Assembly (NCBI GenBank): GCA_019856515.1
Contig: CP082230.1
Span: 2,604,001-2,668,000, forward strand
Direction of reading: 5' to 3'
DNA from: Prolixibacteraceae bacterium
GTDB taxonomy: Bacteria; Bacteroidota; Bacteroidia; Bacteroidales; Prolixibacteraceae
DNA: 64,000 nt
Positions 1 to 8,796 of this stretch are shown in pieces; within the stretch, counting starts at the first letter, position 1, and every line of letters begins with the position of its first letter. The notes below the pieces were generated by a model. The model saw only the letters and a program-made list of their open reading frames with translations. It was not told the origin of the DNA and ran no database searches. Both the position numbers and the translations under genes were made by a program.

Positions 1-210
1 TTCAGCATTAATGAATTTGTCTATCTTCTCATTTTGATTGGTATTCGTCATATTTGAGCCAAATCGATCAGGCTTCTTGGCACTACAACAAGACTCTACC
101 TTTTTTGCTACCTTCGGTGCATCTGCTTTTTTAGCCTCTTTCGTTCGACACTGGGTAAGAAAACCGATGACTAAAAATGATCCTATGATGATTCTGATAT
201 ATGCGTTCAT
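1..210 (-). CDS. Putative lipoprotein, C-terminal part outside window
   Basis: The minus-strand frame starts with ATG at 210 and runs off the left edge, so only the first 70 residues are visible. It begins MNAYIRIIIGSFLVIGF and has a hydrophobic stretch to a Cys at residue 21 (LTQC), which looks like a lipoprotein signal peptide. A Lys-rich linker with a vicinal Cys pair (ESCCSAKK) follows. No family can be assigned from this piece. It lies downstream of lon in the same direction but beyond a strong terminator, so it probably has its own promoter. Confidence 0.55.
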   Translation of the reverse strand, partial: MNAYIRIIIGSFLVIGFLTQCRTKEAKKADAPKVAKKVESCCSAKKPDRFGSNMTNTNQNEKIDKFINAE

Positions 211-354
211 TGTGAAATAAAAGAGTTTTAAGTATTCTATTCAAGGGAACACCAATTTGACTGAAATGTTTGTCGTTAAGGCTTATTTATAAAACAATTT
301 CAGTTTTCGATCTCCCTCATGCATCCACCCATGGAAATGAGGTGTTGTAGAAGA

Positions 355-395
355 CAAAAAAAGGTTGTAAAAAGCAACGCTTCTTACAACCTTTA
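355..395 (-). terminator. Rho-independent terminator after lon
   Basis: An 11-bp stem (AAAGGTTGTAA with its complement) and a loop of about 13 nt are followed on the minus strand by a run of seven T. It sits about 95 bp beyond the lon stop codon and before the next minus-strand gene. Confidence 0.85.
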
Positions 396-489
396 ATATA
401 GTGTATAATTAAACCAATATAATAGTTAAGATACTCTTTTAAGGATATATCAAAATAGCATTGGTATAATTAGAAAACAATTCGATCAA

Positions 490-2892
490 TTACTCTTTGA
501 ATGAGATAGCATTATCGACTTTAGACTTTAAAAGTGCGACAGATAGTACATCAGAGATGTTGCGTACATAGTGGAATTTAAGTCCCTGGATGTACAACTC
601 TTTGATATCTTCAATATCTTTTTTATTGTCTTCAGAAAGGATAATCTCTTTAACACCAGAACGTTTTGCTGCAAGAATCTTCTCCTTGATACCTCCAACA
701 GGGAGTACTTTACCTCTCAAAGTGATCTCACCAGTCATCGCAATGTTCTTCTTCACTTTACGTTGAGTAAAGCTAGAAGCAAGAGCTGTAGCCATAGTGA
801 TACCTGCTGATGGTCCATCCTTAGGGATTGCTCCTTCAGGTACGTGGACATGGACATTCCACTTATCAAGTATTTTAGGATCGATGTCGAACTCTTCAGC
901 ATGTGCTCTCAAGTACTGCATTGCAATCATTGCAGACTCTTTCATGACTTCGCCAAGGTTACCTGTAAGAGTTAACTTACCATTTCCTTTGTTGATACTG
1001 GTTTCGATATAAAGAATCTCACCGCCAACTGCAGTCCAAGCTAAGCCTGTTACAACACCAGCATACTCATTTCCTTCATAAAGTTCTTTAGTGTAAACAG
1101 ATGTACCTAAATACTCTTTTAGATCGTCGACACTAACCGCCTTATTATACTCGTTACCAAAAGCGACCTTCTTTGCAATACGACGACATAGTTTAGCCAT
1201 CATCTTATCTAGTAGACGCACACCTGATTCTCTTGTGTAACGATCAATAATTGCCTCAATAGCCTTGTCATCTATCAGAACATCTTCAGTGTTCAATCCG
1301 TGATTTTCGATTTGACGAGGAAGCAAATGACGTTTTGCTATCTCGATCTTCTCTTCCACAAGATAACCACTCACATCGATCAGCTCCATACGATCTCTCA
1401 GTGCTGGATGCAGTGAGCTTAATGAGTTTGCAGTTGCAATAAACATCACCTTAGATAGATCATAATCGATATCTAAATAGTTGTCATGGAATGTTGCATT
1501 TTGCTCTGGATCTAACACTTCAAGTAGTGCAGAAGCAGGGTCACCATGGAAATCATTAGATATTTTATCTATCTCATCCAGAATAAATACAGGATTTGAA
1601 GTACCTGCTTTCTTTATATTTTGGATGATACGACCTGGCATGGCTCCTATATATGTACGACGGTGTCCACGAATTTCAGACTCGTCATGAAGTCCACCAA
1701 GGCTCATTCTTACATATTCTCTATCAAGAGATTTTGCAATCGACTTACCAAGCGAGGTTTTACCGACCCCAGGAGGGCCATAAAGACAAAGAATAGGAGA
1801 TTTCATGTCCCCTTTTAACTTTAACACAGCAAGGTGTTCAAGGATACGATCTTTAACCTTCTCTAATCCGTAATGGTCTGCATCCAAAACTTCCTCAGCA
1901 TGGTCCATATTGAAGTTGTCTTCCGAACACTCACCCCATGGAAGGTCTAATAGCATCTCTACATAGCCTGATTGGACCGAGTATTCTCCAGCAGCAGGAT
2001 TCAAACGTTGTAGTTTATCCAGCTCCTTGTAGAATATCTCAGCGATCTCCTTAGACCACTGCTTCTCATCGGCTCTCACACGAAACTCTTCAATCTCTTG
2101 CTCTAAAGGATTGCCCCCGAGCTCATCTTGAATAGTTTTCATCTGTTGATGAAGAAGGTATTCACGTTGTTGCTGATCCATATCGGTTTTCACCTTGTTT
2201 TGGATATCTTGCTTCAACTCAATGACCTGTACCTCTTTTACTAGATGCGTAATCAGTTTACCACCACGACTACGGATACTATCTAACTCTAACAACTCTT
2301 GACGTTCATCACATGTAACGTTGGAGTTGTTACATAAGAAGTTAATCAAGAAGGTGCTGTTCTCTATATTCTTTAAGGCAAATTGTGCTTCTGCAGGAAT
2401 ATCAGCTCCTCCAGCAACAATCTTACCTGCAAGCTCTTTTAGTGTACTGATAACGGCATCAAACTCTCTTGAGTGAGTGTCAGGCAAATCTTCTGGCGTA
2501 GGTACAACTAAAGCACGGAAATAAGGGTCCTCTTGGAAAATATCCAATACTTTGAATCGTCTCTTACCTTGGATTACCACTGAAGTTGAACCATCAGGCA
2601 TCTCTAAGATCTTAAGAATCTCAGCCATGGTACCAACTTGGTACATGTCTTCCTTGGTTGGATCCTCAATCTTCCCTTCCTTTTGTGCGATAGTACCAAT
2701 CAATCTATTATCAGCATACGCCTCGCGAATTAACTCTAGCGACTTTTTACGCCCTACAGTTATCGGCATCACAACACCAGGAAATAGAACAGTGTTGCGT
2801 AAAGGCAATATAGGCAATGCATCAGGCATTGGAACTGCAGCTAAATCAGCTTCGTTTCCATCTGCGATGATAGGTATATAGTCTTCTCCCAT
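490..2892 (-). CDS. lon: ATP-dependent Lon protease
   Basis: Cytoplasmic AAA+ serine protease that unfolds and degrades damaged and regulatory proteins. At 800 residues it is full length. The N-terminal substrate-binding domain covers about 25-225 and is followed by a helical linker. The AAA+ module carries Walker A GPPGVGKT at 372-379 and Walker B FILDEIDK at about 436-443. The C-terminal protease domain has the nucleophile in DGPSAG (Ser695) and Lys738 in GGIKEKIL; the spacing of 43 equals that of E. coli Ser679/Lys722. Start ATG at 2892 gives MGEDYIPII, a normal Bacteroidetes Lon N-terminus. It stands alone between its own terminator and a 460-bp upstream gap that contains a perfect inverted repeat, which may be a control site. 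Confidence 0.97.
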   Translation of the reverse strand: MGEDYIPIIADGNEADLAAVPMPDALPILPLRNTVLFPGVVMPITVGRKKSLELIREAYADNRLIGTIAQKEGKIEDPTKEDMYQVGTMAEILKILEMPDGSTSVVIQGKRRFKVLDIFQEDPYFRALVVPTPEDLPDTHSREFDAVISTLKELAGKIVAGGADIPAEAQFALKNIENSTFLINFLCNNSNVTCDERQELLELDSIRSRGGKLITHLVKEVQVIELKQDIQNKVKTDMDQQQREYLLHQQMKTIQDELGGNPLEQEIEEFRVRADEKQWSKEIAEIFYKELDKLQRLNPAAGEYSVQSGYVEMLLDLPWGECSEDNFNMDHAEEVLDADHYGLEKVKDRILEHLAVLKLKGDMKSPILCLYGPPGVGKTSLGKSIAKSLDREYVRMSLGGLHDESEIRGHRRTYIGAMPGRIIQNIKKAGTSNPVFILDEIDKISNDFHGDPASALLEVLDPEQNATFHDNYLDIDYDLSKVMFIATANSLSSLHPALRDRMELIDVSGYLVEEKIEIAKRHLLPRQIENHGLNTEDVLIDDKAIEAIIDRYTRESGVRLLDKMMAKLCRRIAKKVAFGNEYNKAVSVDDLKEYLGTSVYTKELYEGNEYAGVVTGLAWTAVGGEILYIETSINKGNGKLTLTGNLGEVMKESAMIAMQYLRAHAEEFDIDPKILDKWNVHVHVPEGAIPKDGPSAGITMATALASSFTQRKVKKNIAMTGEITLRGKVLPVGGIKEKILAAKRSGVKEIILSEDNKKDIEDIKELYIQGLKFHYVRNISDVLSVALLKSKVDNAISFKE

Positions 2893-2960
2893 CTTAGGTA
2901 TATATTATTTTTGTTATTATTCAGATTACTACATGACAAACAGTCTTTCAACCATCTGCA

Positions 2961-2982
2961 AATATGACAAAGATGTCATATT
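2961..2982. promoter_or_regulatory. Perfect inverted repeat upstream of lon
   Basis: AATATGACA-aaga-TGTCATATT: two 9-bp arms with a 4-nt spacer, with its near edge about 70 bp upstream of the lon start. There is no T-tract, so it is more likely a protein-binding site than a terminator. It does not match the CIRCE element. The regulator is unknown. The gap between here and 3293 shows nothing else I can name. Confidence 0.45.
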
Positions 2983-3293
2983 GTCTATATGAACCCCCTT
3001 AAAAATTGGGTATTATGAACAGGTCAATAGTTGTGCCAAACTTCCACTTGTGGGTGCAATTTGGGAAGGTATGTAAAATTATGGAAATAATACGATTCTA
3101 TATTAAATTGAACATAAGTTGTTTCGAATATATGTTGTTTAGACAAGACTAAACTACAGACACTGATACCTAAGTTATAGAAATCTCTTTACACATAGTA
3201 TAAACAAGATGTCACGAAAGCAATAGAGATCATCTCAATATCGCATTGTATAACATAAACTACATACATATTTGTAATTATTAAATTACAGTC

Positions 3294-3326
3294 AAAAAAA
3301 AAGCTTCATCGTAAGATGAAGCTTTT
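3294..3326 (-). terminator. Terminator after rpmE2
   Basis: Stem AAGCTTCATC/GATGAAGCTT with a GTAA loop. On the minus strand it is followed by about nine T. It lies 30 bp beyond the rpmE2 stop. Confidence 0.85.
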
Positions 3327-3355
3327 TAATGTTTTCTCGAGAAATAATTTTTCAA

Positions 3356-3613
3356 TTATTTCTTCGTAAGATGTTTCTTGTACTTGTTCATGAACTTGTC
3401 AACACGTCCTGCAGTATCTACAAGTTTCATTTTACCAGTATAGAAAGGGTGTGAAGTACTAGAAATTTCTAGTTTCACTAGAGGGTATTCAACTCCATCA
3501 ATTTCGACTGTATCTTTAGTCTCAACAGTCGATTTAGTGACAAAAGTCTCACCGTTAGACATGTCCTTGAAACAAACTTGTCTATAATTTTCTGGGTGTA
3601 TTCCTTGTTTCAT
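3356..3613 (-). CDS. rpmE2: 50S ribosomal protein L31, type B
   Basis: Large-subunit ribosomal protein of 85 residues. The N-terminus [17 protein letters not shown], the central [10 protein letters not shown] block and the C-terminal FMNKYKK tail are characteristic of L31. It lacks the CxxC zinc pairs of the type A form: only one Cys (Cys14) is present, so this is the zinc-independent type B version. It is monocistronic, with its own terminator and a textbook Bacteroidetes promoter just upstream (3658-3688), giving a leader of about 40 nt. Confidence 0.96.
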   Translation of the reverse strand: MKQGIHPENYRQVCFKDMSNGETFVTKSTVETKDTVEIDGVEYPLVKLEISSTSHPFYTGKMKLVDTAGRVDKFMNKYKKHLTKK

Positions 3614-3657
3614 CTCTATCTATTTGCTTTGATATTCTTACTTTTACGAACGGTTTG

Positions 3658-3688
3658 CAAAGATACTTATTGTATCCACAACTCCAAA
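3658..3688 (-). promoter_or_regulatory. Bacteroidetes-type promoter of rpmE2
   Basis: Read on the minus strand: TTTG (3688-3685), exactly 19 nt, then TATCTTTG (3665-3658). This matches the -33/-7 consensus TTTG-N19-TAnnTTTG. Transcription would start near 3651. Confidence 0.75.
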
Positions 3689-3716
3689 TTTATGAACATC
3701 AAAAGTTTAAATTTAA

Positions 3717-4913
3717 CTAATTCTTGGCACCTTTTGCTTTATCCTTCATTGATTCATGTAAAATAGGTGCCCTTTCAAAGGATTTTGAGGGATCAAACAA
3801 GTAACGCATCGTCAAAAGAGTTGATGCTTTTTTACCACCAACCGACTGGTATAATAGCTCCATTTTGGGATTAAAATCACCAACCCAAGAAAACTCAAGC
3901 TCCGTCATCCAAGGTTGCTTATCTAGCACTTTTTCAAGCTGTGCAAAGATGGCTGATTCTACACCAGAACCTTGAAACTCAGGAACGACACCCATTACAA
4001 AGCAACGAGCACGTGTTATTGTTTTTTTCCTGCGCAAATATAAGAATTTTATGATGGAATAAATATTAATCTTTCCATTTAAATGTTTCAATATCTGATT
4101 CCAATCTGGGATCATCGCAAAGAAAGCAATAGGTTCGTCATCCTTATATGCAAACCAGAAATATTTCTCATCGGCCAATCGCTTTAAGAAAGTTCCAATC
4201 TCTTTTATCTCCTTCACATCGACCCCTTTGAAGTTATCATGACTCCTCCATGCTTTACTATATATTGTCATGAAGTCATTCACATATTTCTCAAGGTTAT
4301 CAAATTTCATATGCCCAAAATGATAACCTGGCCTGCGCGAAATCCACTGGGCAATCTTCATTAATCGAGGATTCAACCCTTCGGAAATATTCATACGATA
4401 GCAGTATTGTTCGTAGTATGTTTTAAATCCGTAATTCTCAAAAAGAAGTTCGTAGTATTTAGGGTTATATGGAATACCAAAAGTTTGAGGATGGAAACCA
4501 TCGACAAGGAGTCCCCAATTGACCATGTTCTCACCGAAATTAATTGGCCCATCCATCGCCTGCATCCCTTGAGTTGTTAACCACTCTTTGGCTGTATCAA
4601 ACAAAAGATCTGCCACTTTTTGATCATCTACAGATTCAAAAAAACCGACACCTCCTGTAGGCTGAGAAAAAGTGAATGCTTTTTTCTCATCATAAAATGC
4701 TGCAATACGTCCTACACATTGGTCATTGTCATCAAAAACAAGCCAACGGTGTGCATCACCATGTTTAAAAAATCCATTCTGTTCACGATTAAAAACAGAT
4801 GTAATCATCTTATCCAGTGGACGAACCCAATTGTGATCATTCTTATAAATGAAAATTGGAAGGGTTAAAAACGCCTTCTCTAGTGAGTCAGAATCTACGC
4901 TAATTATCTTCAT
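3717..4913 (-). CDS. GNAT-fold acyltransferase-like protein
   Basis: A 398-residue cytoplasmic protein without signal peptide or membrane segments. The C-terminal half contains V-P-E-F-Q-G-S-G at 310-317, which resembles the acetyl-CoA pyrophosphate loop (Q/RxxGxG/A) of GNAT acetyltransferases. The N-terminal half (LPIFIYKND, GRIAAFYDEK) reads like a second, degenerate GNAT repeat. The layout resembles a YghO-like family common in Bacteroidetes whose substrate I do not know. It precedes rpmE2 in the same direction, but the rpmE2 promoter sits between or within its 3' end, so the two are probably separate units. Confidence 0.7.
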   Translation of the reverse strand: MKIISVDSDSLEKAFLTLPIFIYKNDHNWVRPLDKMITSVFNREQNGFFKHGDAHRWLVFDDNDQCVGRIAAFYDEKKAFTFSQPTGGVGFFESVDDQKVADLLFDTAKEWLTTQGMQAMDGPINFGENMVNWGLLVDGFHPQTFGIPYNPKYYELLFENYGFKTYYEQYCYRMNISEGLNPRLMKIAQWISRRPGYHFGHMKFDNLEKYVNDFMTIYSKAWRSHDNFKGVDVKEIKEIGTFLKRLADEKYFWFAYKDDEPIAFFAMIPDWNQILKHLNGKINIYSIIKFLYLRRKKTITRARCFVMGVVPEFQGSGVESAIFAQLEKVLDKQPWMTELEFSWVGDFNPKMELLYQSVGGKKASTLLTMRYLFDPSKSFERAPILHESMKDKAKGAKN

Positions 4914-4960
4914 AAGGAGTGGGGTTATTGATTTAATTTATTCAAGTGTTCAATTCACAC

Positions 4961-5665
4961 TCAATCCGGCAAGTAATCTTGTATGTAAGGACTTGTCAAC
5001 TCATCTACAACTTCTTTTACCATCTCTTGTGTGACCGGATTATCTATGGTTAATAAATGCTTTAAATGCATCAAGGTTATTTCATTCAGATTGCGATTTC
5101 TTTTTCCTACCTGTATCAAAGTTCGCTTTAAAACAAATTGCAAAGAAGCATCTTTAGACAGTGGGGGCAATACTTCAAAAAAAGATTCAAAATCCTCATC
5201 AGAAGCCTCTTTATCCACAAGAGCCAATCGTCCCATTAACAGTATTCCAGTATATTTTACTATCTGTTTCTTTCCTAATGCCCAATCTTTGGCTTTGTCA
5301 TAAACATTATCAATGTGCACTAAAAGATGAAGTGCCATCTGTTCCGAAATTTCGATATTTTCAAAGCTTTTTACCCAATAATCCAATTGATCAGGAGAAG
5401 CTAGATGTGGCTCCTCTAACATTGCTGCCAAAATCATCGTTTCACGCCAGCCCTTATTCCATAGCTTTAAAGCCAACAGGTGATTCTTTTGATATTTTTT
5501 AGATAAATCATGAAGGCTCAAAGTAGAAGCACCTAAATTTACCTTATAATTAATACCTCTTGCACTCATTGAGTCTGCAACAATTCCATTTTTCAATGGG
5601 ATAATCATTTTCACAATCTCTTGATATATCTTTTCAATCTCTGGATTATCTAACAAAAAGTCCAT
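4961..5665 (-). CDS. DNA alkylation repair (AlkD-like) HEAT-repeat protein
   Basis: A 234-residue, mostly helical protein. Features such as ALKLWNKGWRETMILAAMLEEP and a repeated helical-pair pattern fit the AlkD/AlkC superfamily (COG4912), which scans DNA for alkylated bases and excises them without base flipping. It is near full length for the family. I did not identify the catalytic Asp with certainty, so the glycosylase activity is inferred from family likeness. It ends 47 bp before the GNAT-like gene on the same strand, so they may be co-transcribed. A 9-bp inverted repeat lies 72 bp upstream of its start. Confidence 0.75.
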   Translation of the reverse strand: MDFLLDNPEIEKIYQEIVKMIIPLKNGIVADSMSARGINYKVNLGASTLSLHDLSKKYQKNHLLALKLWNKGWRETMILAAMLEEPHLASPDQLDYWVKSFENIEISEQMALHLLVHIDNVYDKAKDWALGKKQIVKYTGILLMGRLALVDKEASDEDFESFFEVLPPLSKDASLQFVLKRTLIQVGKRNRNLNEITLMHLKHLLTIDNPVTQEMVKEVVDELTSPYIQDYLPD

Positions 5666-5736
5666 CTTCTCTATTTATTTTTTTTTAAACGACCTGCATA
5701 AAACTACACCTCGGATCAGGTCGCAACATTCCAAAA

Positions 5737-5760
5737 TTACAATTCCCACATGAATTGTAA
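5737..5760. promoter_or_regulatory. Inverted repeat upstream of AlkD-like gene
   Basis: TTACAATTC-ccacat-GAATTGTAA: perfect 9-bp arms. It is 72 bp upstream of the gene at 5665 and lacks a T-tract. It could be an operator. The rest of 5666-5950 holds nothing I recognise. Confidence 0.35.
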
Positions 5761-5953
5761 AGCCTAATAATACACAATTTTTATCGTACCACAGAATTAA
5801 GAGCATTTTTTCAACATCAAAAAAGCCCCCCTTAATTCCTTAATTCCCCCGAATGGATGGTATCGATGAAAAAAAGATCAACTAGGGTTTCCTTCATAAA
5901 CAAGGAGTTAGCACAAACATGCAAAAATAATAGAAAAAAAAGCAGCAAAACTG

Positions 5954-5985
5954 TTGCATAGTAGAATCCGATTTTGCTATATTTG
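5954..5985 (+). promoter_or_regulatory. Promoter of tRNA-His cluster
   Basis: TTG at 5954-5956 and TATATTTG at 5978-5985, spaced 21 nt. This is close to the Bacteroidetes -33/-7 pattern, and it is about 25 bp before the first tRNA. Confidence 0.6.
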
Positions 5986-6009
5986 CAACCGCAAAACAAG
6001 AAATACACG

Positions 6010-6083
6010 GTGGTTGTAGCTCAGTTGGTTAGAGCACTGGATTGTGGTTCCAGGGGTCGTGGGTTCAAATCCCATCATCCACC
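6010..6083 (+). tRNA. tRNA-His(GTG), copy 1
   Basis: Cloverleaf with anticodon GTG at 6044-6046 and T-loop TTCAAAT. A G at 6009 could be the His-specific G-1, paired with discriminator C. Position 5:68 is a T:T mismatch. CCA is not encoded. Confidence 0.95.
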
Positions 6084-6111
6084 CTACTTTTTTATTTTGA
6101 CGATTTACATG

Positions 6112-6185
6112 GTGATTGTAGCTCAGTTGGTTAGAGCACTGGATTGTGGTTCCAGGGGTCGTGGGTTCAAATCCCATCATTCACC
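6112..6185 (+). tRNA. tRNA-His(GTG), copy 2
   Basis: Same body as copy 1, but acceptor pair 4:69 is A:T instead of G:C, a compensated double change. This argues the copy is functional. Confidence 0.95.
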
Positions 6186-6215
6186 CTACTTTTATTTAAG
6201 ATACCGTACTATACG

Positions 6216-6289
6216 GTGGTTGTAGCTCAGTTGGTTAGAGCACTGGATTGTGGTTCCAGGGGTCGTGGGTTCAAATCCCATCATCCACC
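6216..6289 (+). tRNA. tRNA-His(GTG), copy 3
   Basis: Sequence identical to copy 1. The three copies are spaced 102 and 104 bp apart and are presumably one transcript ending at the terminator at 6300. Confidence 0.95.
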
Positions 6290-6299
6290 CTACTTTTGA

Positions 6300-6334
6300 A
6301 AAGAGACTTGCATATTATGCAAGTCTCTTTTTCT
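6300..6334 (+). terminator. Terminator of tRNA-His cluster
   Basis: Stem GAGACTTGCAT/ATGCAAGTCTC with a 3-nt loop followed by a T-rich tract. Confidence 0.85.
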
Positions 6335-6495
6335 TTATAATGTATTTCTCCTCTTTCATCACAAGAAACTGACGTTTAGTCAATTTTTTTTCTTATTTCA
6401 GAACCGTTTTACGTCATTTGTTAACGAAAATTAATAAAACGATTTTCTTAGTCTATTTAAAATAAAAAGTACTGATCCCCCTAGAACTAGAAAAT

Positions 6496-6678
6496 ATGAA
6501 GCTAAAAGTTTTGAATTTAAATGGCGAGACAATTTTTGTAGAAGAAAAGGCGCGTAAATCTTTAAAGAATCCCATCTCTCATATTGAGAAGAAGCTTCGA
6601 GATTTTGCGAAAGGAACATACATTCTTCAGTACAATGAAGACGATAATAAAATTACCAAAGCATTAACGATAAGCTAA
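6496..6678 (+). CDS. Small orphan T9SS sorting-domain-like protein
   Basis: A 60-residue ORF, MKLKVLNLNGETIFVEEK...GTYILQYNEDDNKITKALTIS. The pattern (V.NLNG, then a loop, then GTYILQ, then K.TKAL.I) strongly resembles the C-terminal type A sorting domain of type IX secreted proteins. Here it stands alone, without cargo domain or signal peptide. The frame stays open only 10 codons upstream of the ATG before a TAA. It could be a relic of a larger secreted protein or a real small protein. A bidirectional terminator follows about 140 bp on. Confidence 0.5.
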   Translation: MKLKVLNLNGETIFVEEKARKSLKNPISHIEKKLRDFAKGTYILQYNEDDNKITKALTIS

Positions 6679-6815
6679 CCTTAACGTTTTCCCTTTACAT
6701 TAACCTAAGATGACTCTTACATCATCACATTTATTATCTATCAGAATGAAGTCTATCTAAAAAATCCTCATTCCGACAACCTAATTTTTATTGGCTAATT
6801 TGCCAAAATTCCCTA

Positions 6816-6861
6816 CAAAAAAGCACAATTTAGATCCTAGTCTAGATTGATGCTTTTTTTA
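6816..6861. terminator. Bidirectional terminator hairpin
   Basis: Stem AAAAGCA-CAATTTAGA paired with TCTAGATTG-TGCTTTT, with one G:T pair and small bulges. It has A-runs and T-runs on the two flanks. Nothing else is evident in 6862-7090. Confidence 0.65.
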
Positions 6862-7092
6862 TTGTCCTTCAATTAACAGATTAAGAATACTCCGTTTTAA
6901 CCATATAAATCCACCAACATGGGTTTCTTCTGTGATATTCCTCCTCTAACAATACTCCTATCTGAAACCAAATAACGAATCCCAATTCATTTCTCTAATA
7001 AATTCAACTTTTTTCTCTTTTCGTCCTTCAATGATTTTCAAGCAAATACAGACAAACCCCATTCAATAGACTCTTTTTTTATTGAAATAGCA

Positions 7093-7123
7093 TTTGCAAA
7101 AACAATTTTTTGTTCTACATTTG
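7093..7123 (+). promoter_or_regulatory. Promoter of Ser-Trp-Met-Met tRNA cluster
   Basis: TTTG at 7093-7096, 19 nt, then TACATTTG at 7116-7123: an exact -33/-7 match that ends 12 bp before the first tRNA. Confidence 0.8.
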
Positions 7124-7135
7124 CATCGCAATCAC

Positions 7136-7220
7136 GGAGAGATGGCAGAGTGGTCGAATGCGGTGGTCTTGAAAACCATTGTACCGCGAGGTACCGGGGG
7201 TTCGAATCCCTCTCTCTCCG
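7136..7220 (+). tRNA. tRNA-Ser(TGA)
   Basis: 85-nt class II tRNA. Acceptor GGAGAGA pairs with TCTCTCC, discriminator is G, and a long variable arm with GTACC/GGTAC-like pairing is present. The anticodon loop CTTGAAA gives TGA. Confidence 0.95.
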
Positions 7221-7225
7221 CAAAC

Positions 7226-7298
7226 ACGGGTGTAGCTCAGTTGGCAGAGCACTGGTCTCCAAAACCAGGTGTCGGGAGTTCGAGTCTCTCCTCCCGTG
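7226..7298 (+). tRNA. tRNA-Trp(CCA)
   Basis: Anticodon stem CTGGT/ACCAG with loop CTCCAAA, anticodon CCA. Acceptor ACGGGTG/CTCCCGT has a T:T mismatch at 6:67. Discriminator is G, as is usual for Trp. Confidence 0.94.
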
Positions 7299-7313
7299 CA
7301 AGATTGTTTATTT

Positions 7314-7387
7314 GGCGAGGTAGCTCAGCTGGTTAGAGCGCAGGATTCATAATCCTGAGGTCGGCGGTTCAAGCCCGCCTCTCGCTA
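7314..7387 (+). tRNA. tRNA-Met(CAT), copy 1
   Basis: Anticodon stem CAGGA/TCCTG, loop TTCATAA. Acceptor GGCGAGG ends in a normal pair rather than the initiator's 1:72 mismatch, so it is elongator-type. A lysidine-modified Ile tRNA cannot be fully excluded by eye. Confidence 0.88.
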
Positions 7388-7413
7388 CAATACAATAATA
7401 ACAATCTCACTAC

Positions 7414-7487
7414 GGCGAGGTAGCTCAGCTGGTTAGAGCGCAGGATTCATAATCCTGAGGTCGGCGGTTCAAGCCCGCCTCTCGCTA
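7414..7487 (+). tRNA. tRNA-Met(CAT), copy 2
   Basis: Identical to the tRNA at 7314, placed 100 bp downstream; a recent tandem duplicate. Confidence 0.88.
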
Positions 7488-7489
7488 CG

Positions 7490-7527
7490 AAAGGTTCTTT
7501 TCACAAATGTGGAAAGAACCTTTTTTA
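7490..7527 (+). terminator. Terminator of Ser-Trp-Met-Met cluster
   Basis: Stem AAAGGTTCTTT/AAAGAACCTTT and a run of T directly after the last Met tRNA. Confidence 0.85.
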
Positions 7528-7659
7528 TTTTCACGCCTTTTTGCATCATCTATTTTTATTTAAATCAGAACAGTCATATAAATAGACATTCGCAATAACG
7601 AATTGAACTTTATCATATTACTAATGGTTAAACTCAATATATGCAAAACCTGTTGAGTT

Positions 7660-8778
7660 ATGAAAAAAGTTCGATTCTTACTAGTGTTCCTTCTTGTCTT
7701 GGCAATTACCTCGTGTAATAACAAACAAAATAGAAAGAAATCGCCACCTCCTACTGTATTTGTTTCAGAAGTCACGGTAAAAGATATTCCTTACAATCTT
7801 GAATTTGTTGGTCAAACCTATGGATACAAAGACATATCTATAAGAGCAAGAGTCGACGGGTTTCTTGAAGGGATCTACTTTAAAGAAGGCTCCATTGTAA
7901 AAAAAGGACAACTTTTATATCATATAGAGCCAAGGCAGCTTGAAGCAAAAGTCAATGAAGCAATAAGTCAACTTGCAAATGCAAAAGCAACGTTAATCAA
8001 TGCAAACAATCTATACGAAAGAGTTGCTCCATTGGCTGAGATAAATGCGCTAAGCCAGAAGGATCTAGATCAAGCAACCGCCAATAAGCGTTCAGCAATA
8101 GCTCAGGTTAAAGCAGCACAAGCTCAGGTTAATTATGCAAAGATTGAACTTGGCTACACACATATATATGCTCCCATCTCAGGTGTCATTGGTCAAACAA
8201 AAGCGAAGGTTGGAGATTACGTTGGTAAAAGTCCTAATCCAGTTGTTCTAAATGAAGTATCTCAGATTGACTCTATTCTTGTTGAGTTTTATCTTCCTGA
8301 AAAAACATACTTGGAATTAATGAGAATAAAGTATCAGCTGAAAGAGAATAAAATTTACAGTAGATCAACGGTCTTTACTATGTTTCTTGCTGATGGAAGT
8401 ACATTTCCAGAAAAAGGGAAGCTTAACTTCATAGACAGGAGCATAGACCCTTCCACAGGTAGTCTTAAAGCCCAAGTAAGCTTTTTAAACAAGAATAATA
8501 TTATTAGACCTGGGCAGTATGCATTAATCCAAGCCACTTTAGGACAAATAAAAGATGCTATCCTTATCCCACAAAAAGCAGTAACTGAATTACAAGGGGA
8601 ATTCTCTGTCTATGTAGTAAACAGCAACAAGGTGGATTATCGAAAGGTAGAAGTAGGCGAAAAGATGAAGGATATGTGGCATATCAATAAAGGTTTAAAG
8701 AAAGGTGACATTGTCATTACAGACGGATTGATGGCTGTAAAAAATGGCATGGAGGTTACTCCAAAGATGAATCGATAA
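7660..8778 (+). CDS. RND efflux periplasmic adaptor (membrane fusion) lipoprotein
   Basis: A 372-residue adaptor linking an inner-membrane RND pump to its outer-membrane channel. Residues 1-19 form a lipoprotein signal (LAITSC, Cys19). A barrel-sandwich/lipoyl half-motif (ISIRARVDGFLEGIYFKEGS) follows at about 55-75, then an Ala/Gln-rich alpha-helical hairpin at about 95-165, then the second lipoyl half (YTHIYAPISGVIG) and a beta-barrel domain. The substrate cannot be predicted. It opens a three-gene operon: the pump starts 18 bp downstream. The AcrA/MexA family match is clear from the layout and length. Confidence 0.93.
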   Translation: MKKVRFLLVFLLVLAITSCNNKQNRKKSPPPTVFVSEVTVKDIPYNLEFVGQTYGYKDISIRARVDGFLEGIYFKEGSIVKKGQLLYHIEPRQLEAKVNEAISQLANAKATLINANNLYERVAPLAEINALSQKDLDQATANKRSAIAQVKAAQAQVNYAKIELGYTHIYAPISGVIGQTKAKVGDYVGKSPNPVVLNEVSQIDSILVEFYLPEKTYLELMRIKYQLKENKIYSRSTVFTMFLADGSTFPEKGKLNFIDRSIDPSTGSLKAQVSFLNKNNIIRPGQYALIQATLGQIKDAILIPQKAVTELQGEFSVYVVNSNKVDYRKVEVGEKMKDMWHINKGLKKGDIVITDGLMAVKNGMEVTPKMNR

Positions 8779-8796
8779 CCATTAAAGTATTCAACG

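Noticed and set aside
5974..6225. Duplicated-sequence ORFs on both strands
   Set aside because: They translate the tandem tRNA-His genes.
7038..7336. ORFs over the Ser-Trp-Met tRNA cluster
   Set aside because: Translations of tRNA genes; the motif-like text (for example RDSNPR) is a known tRNA artefact.
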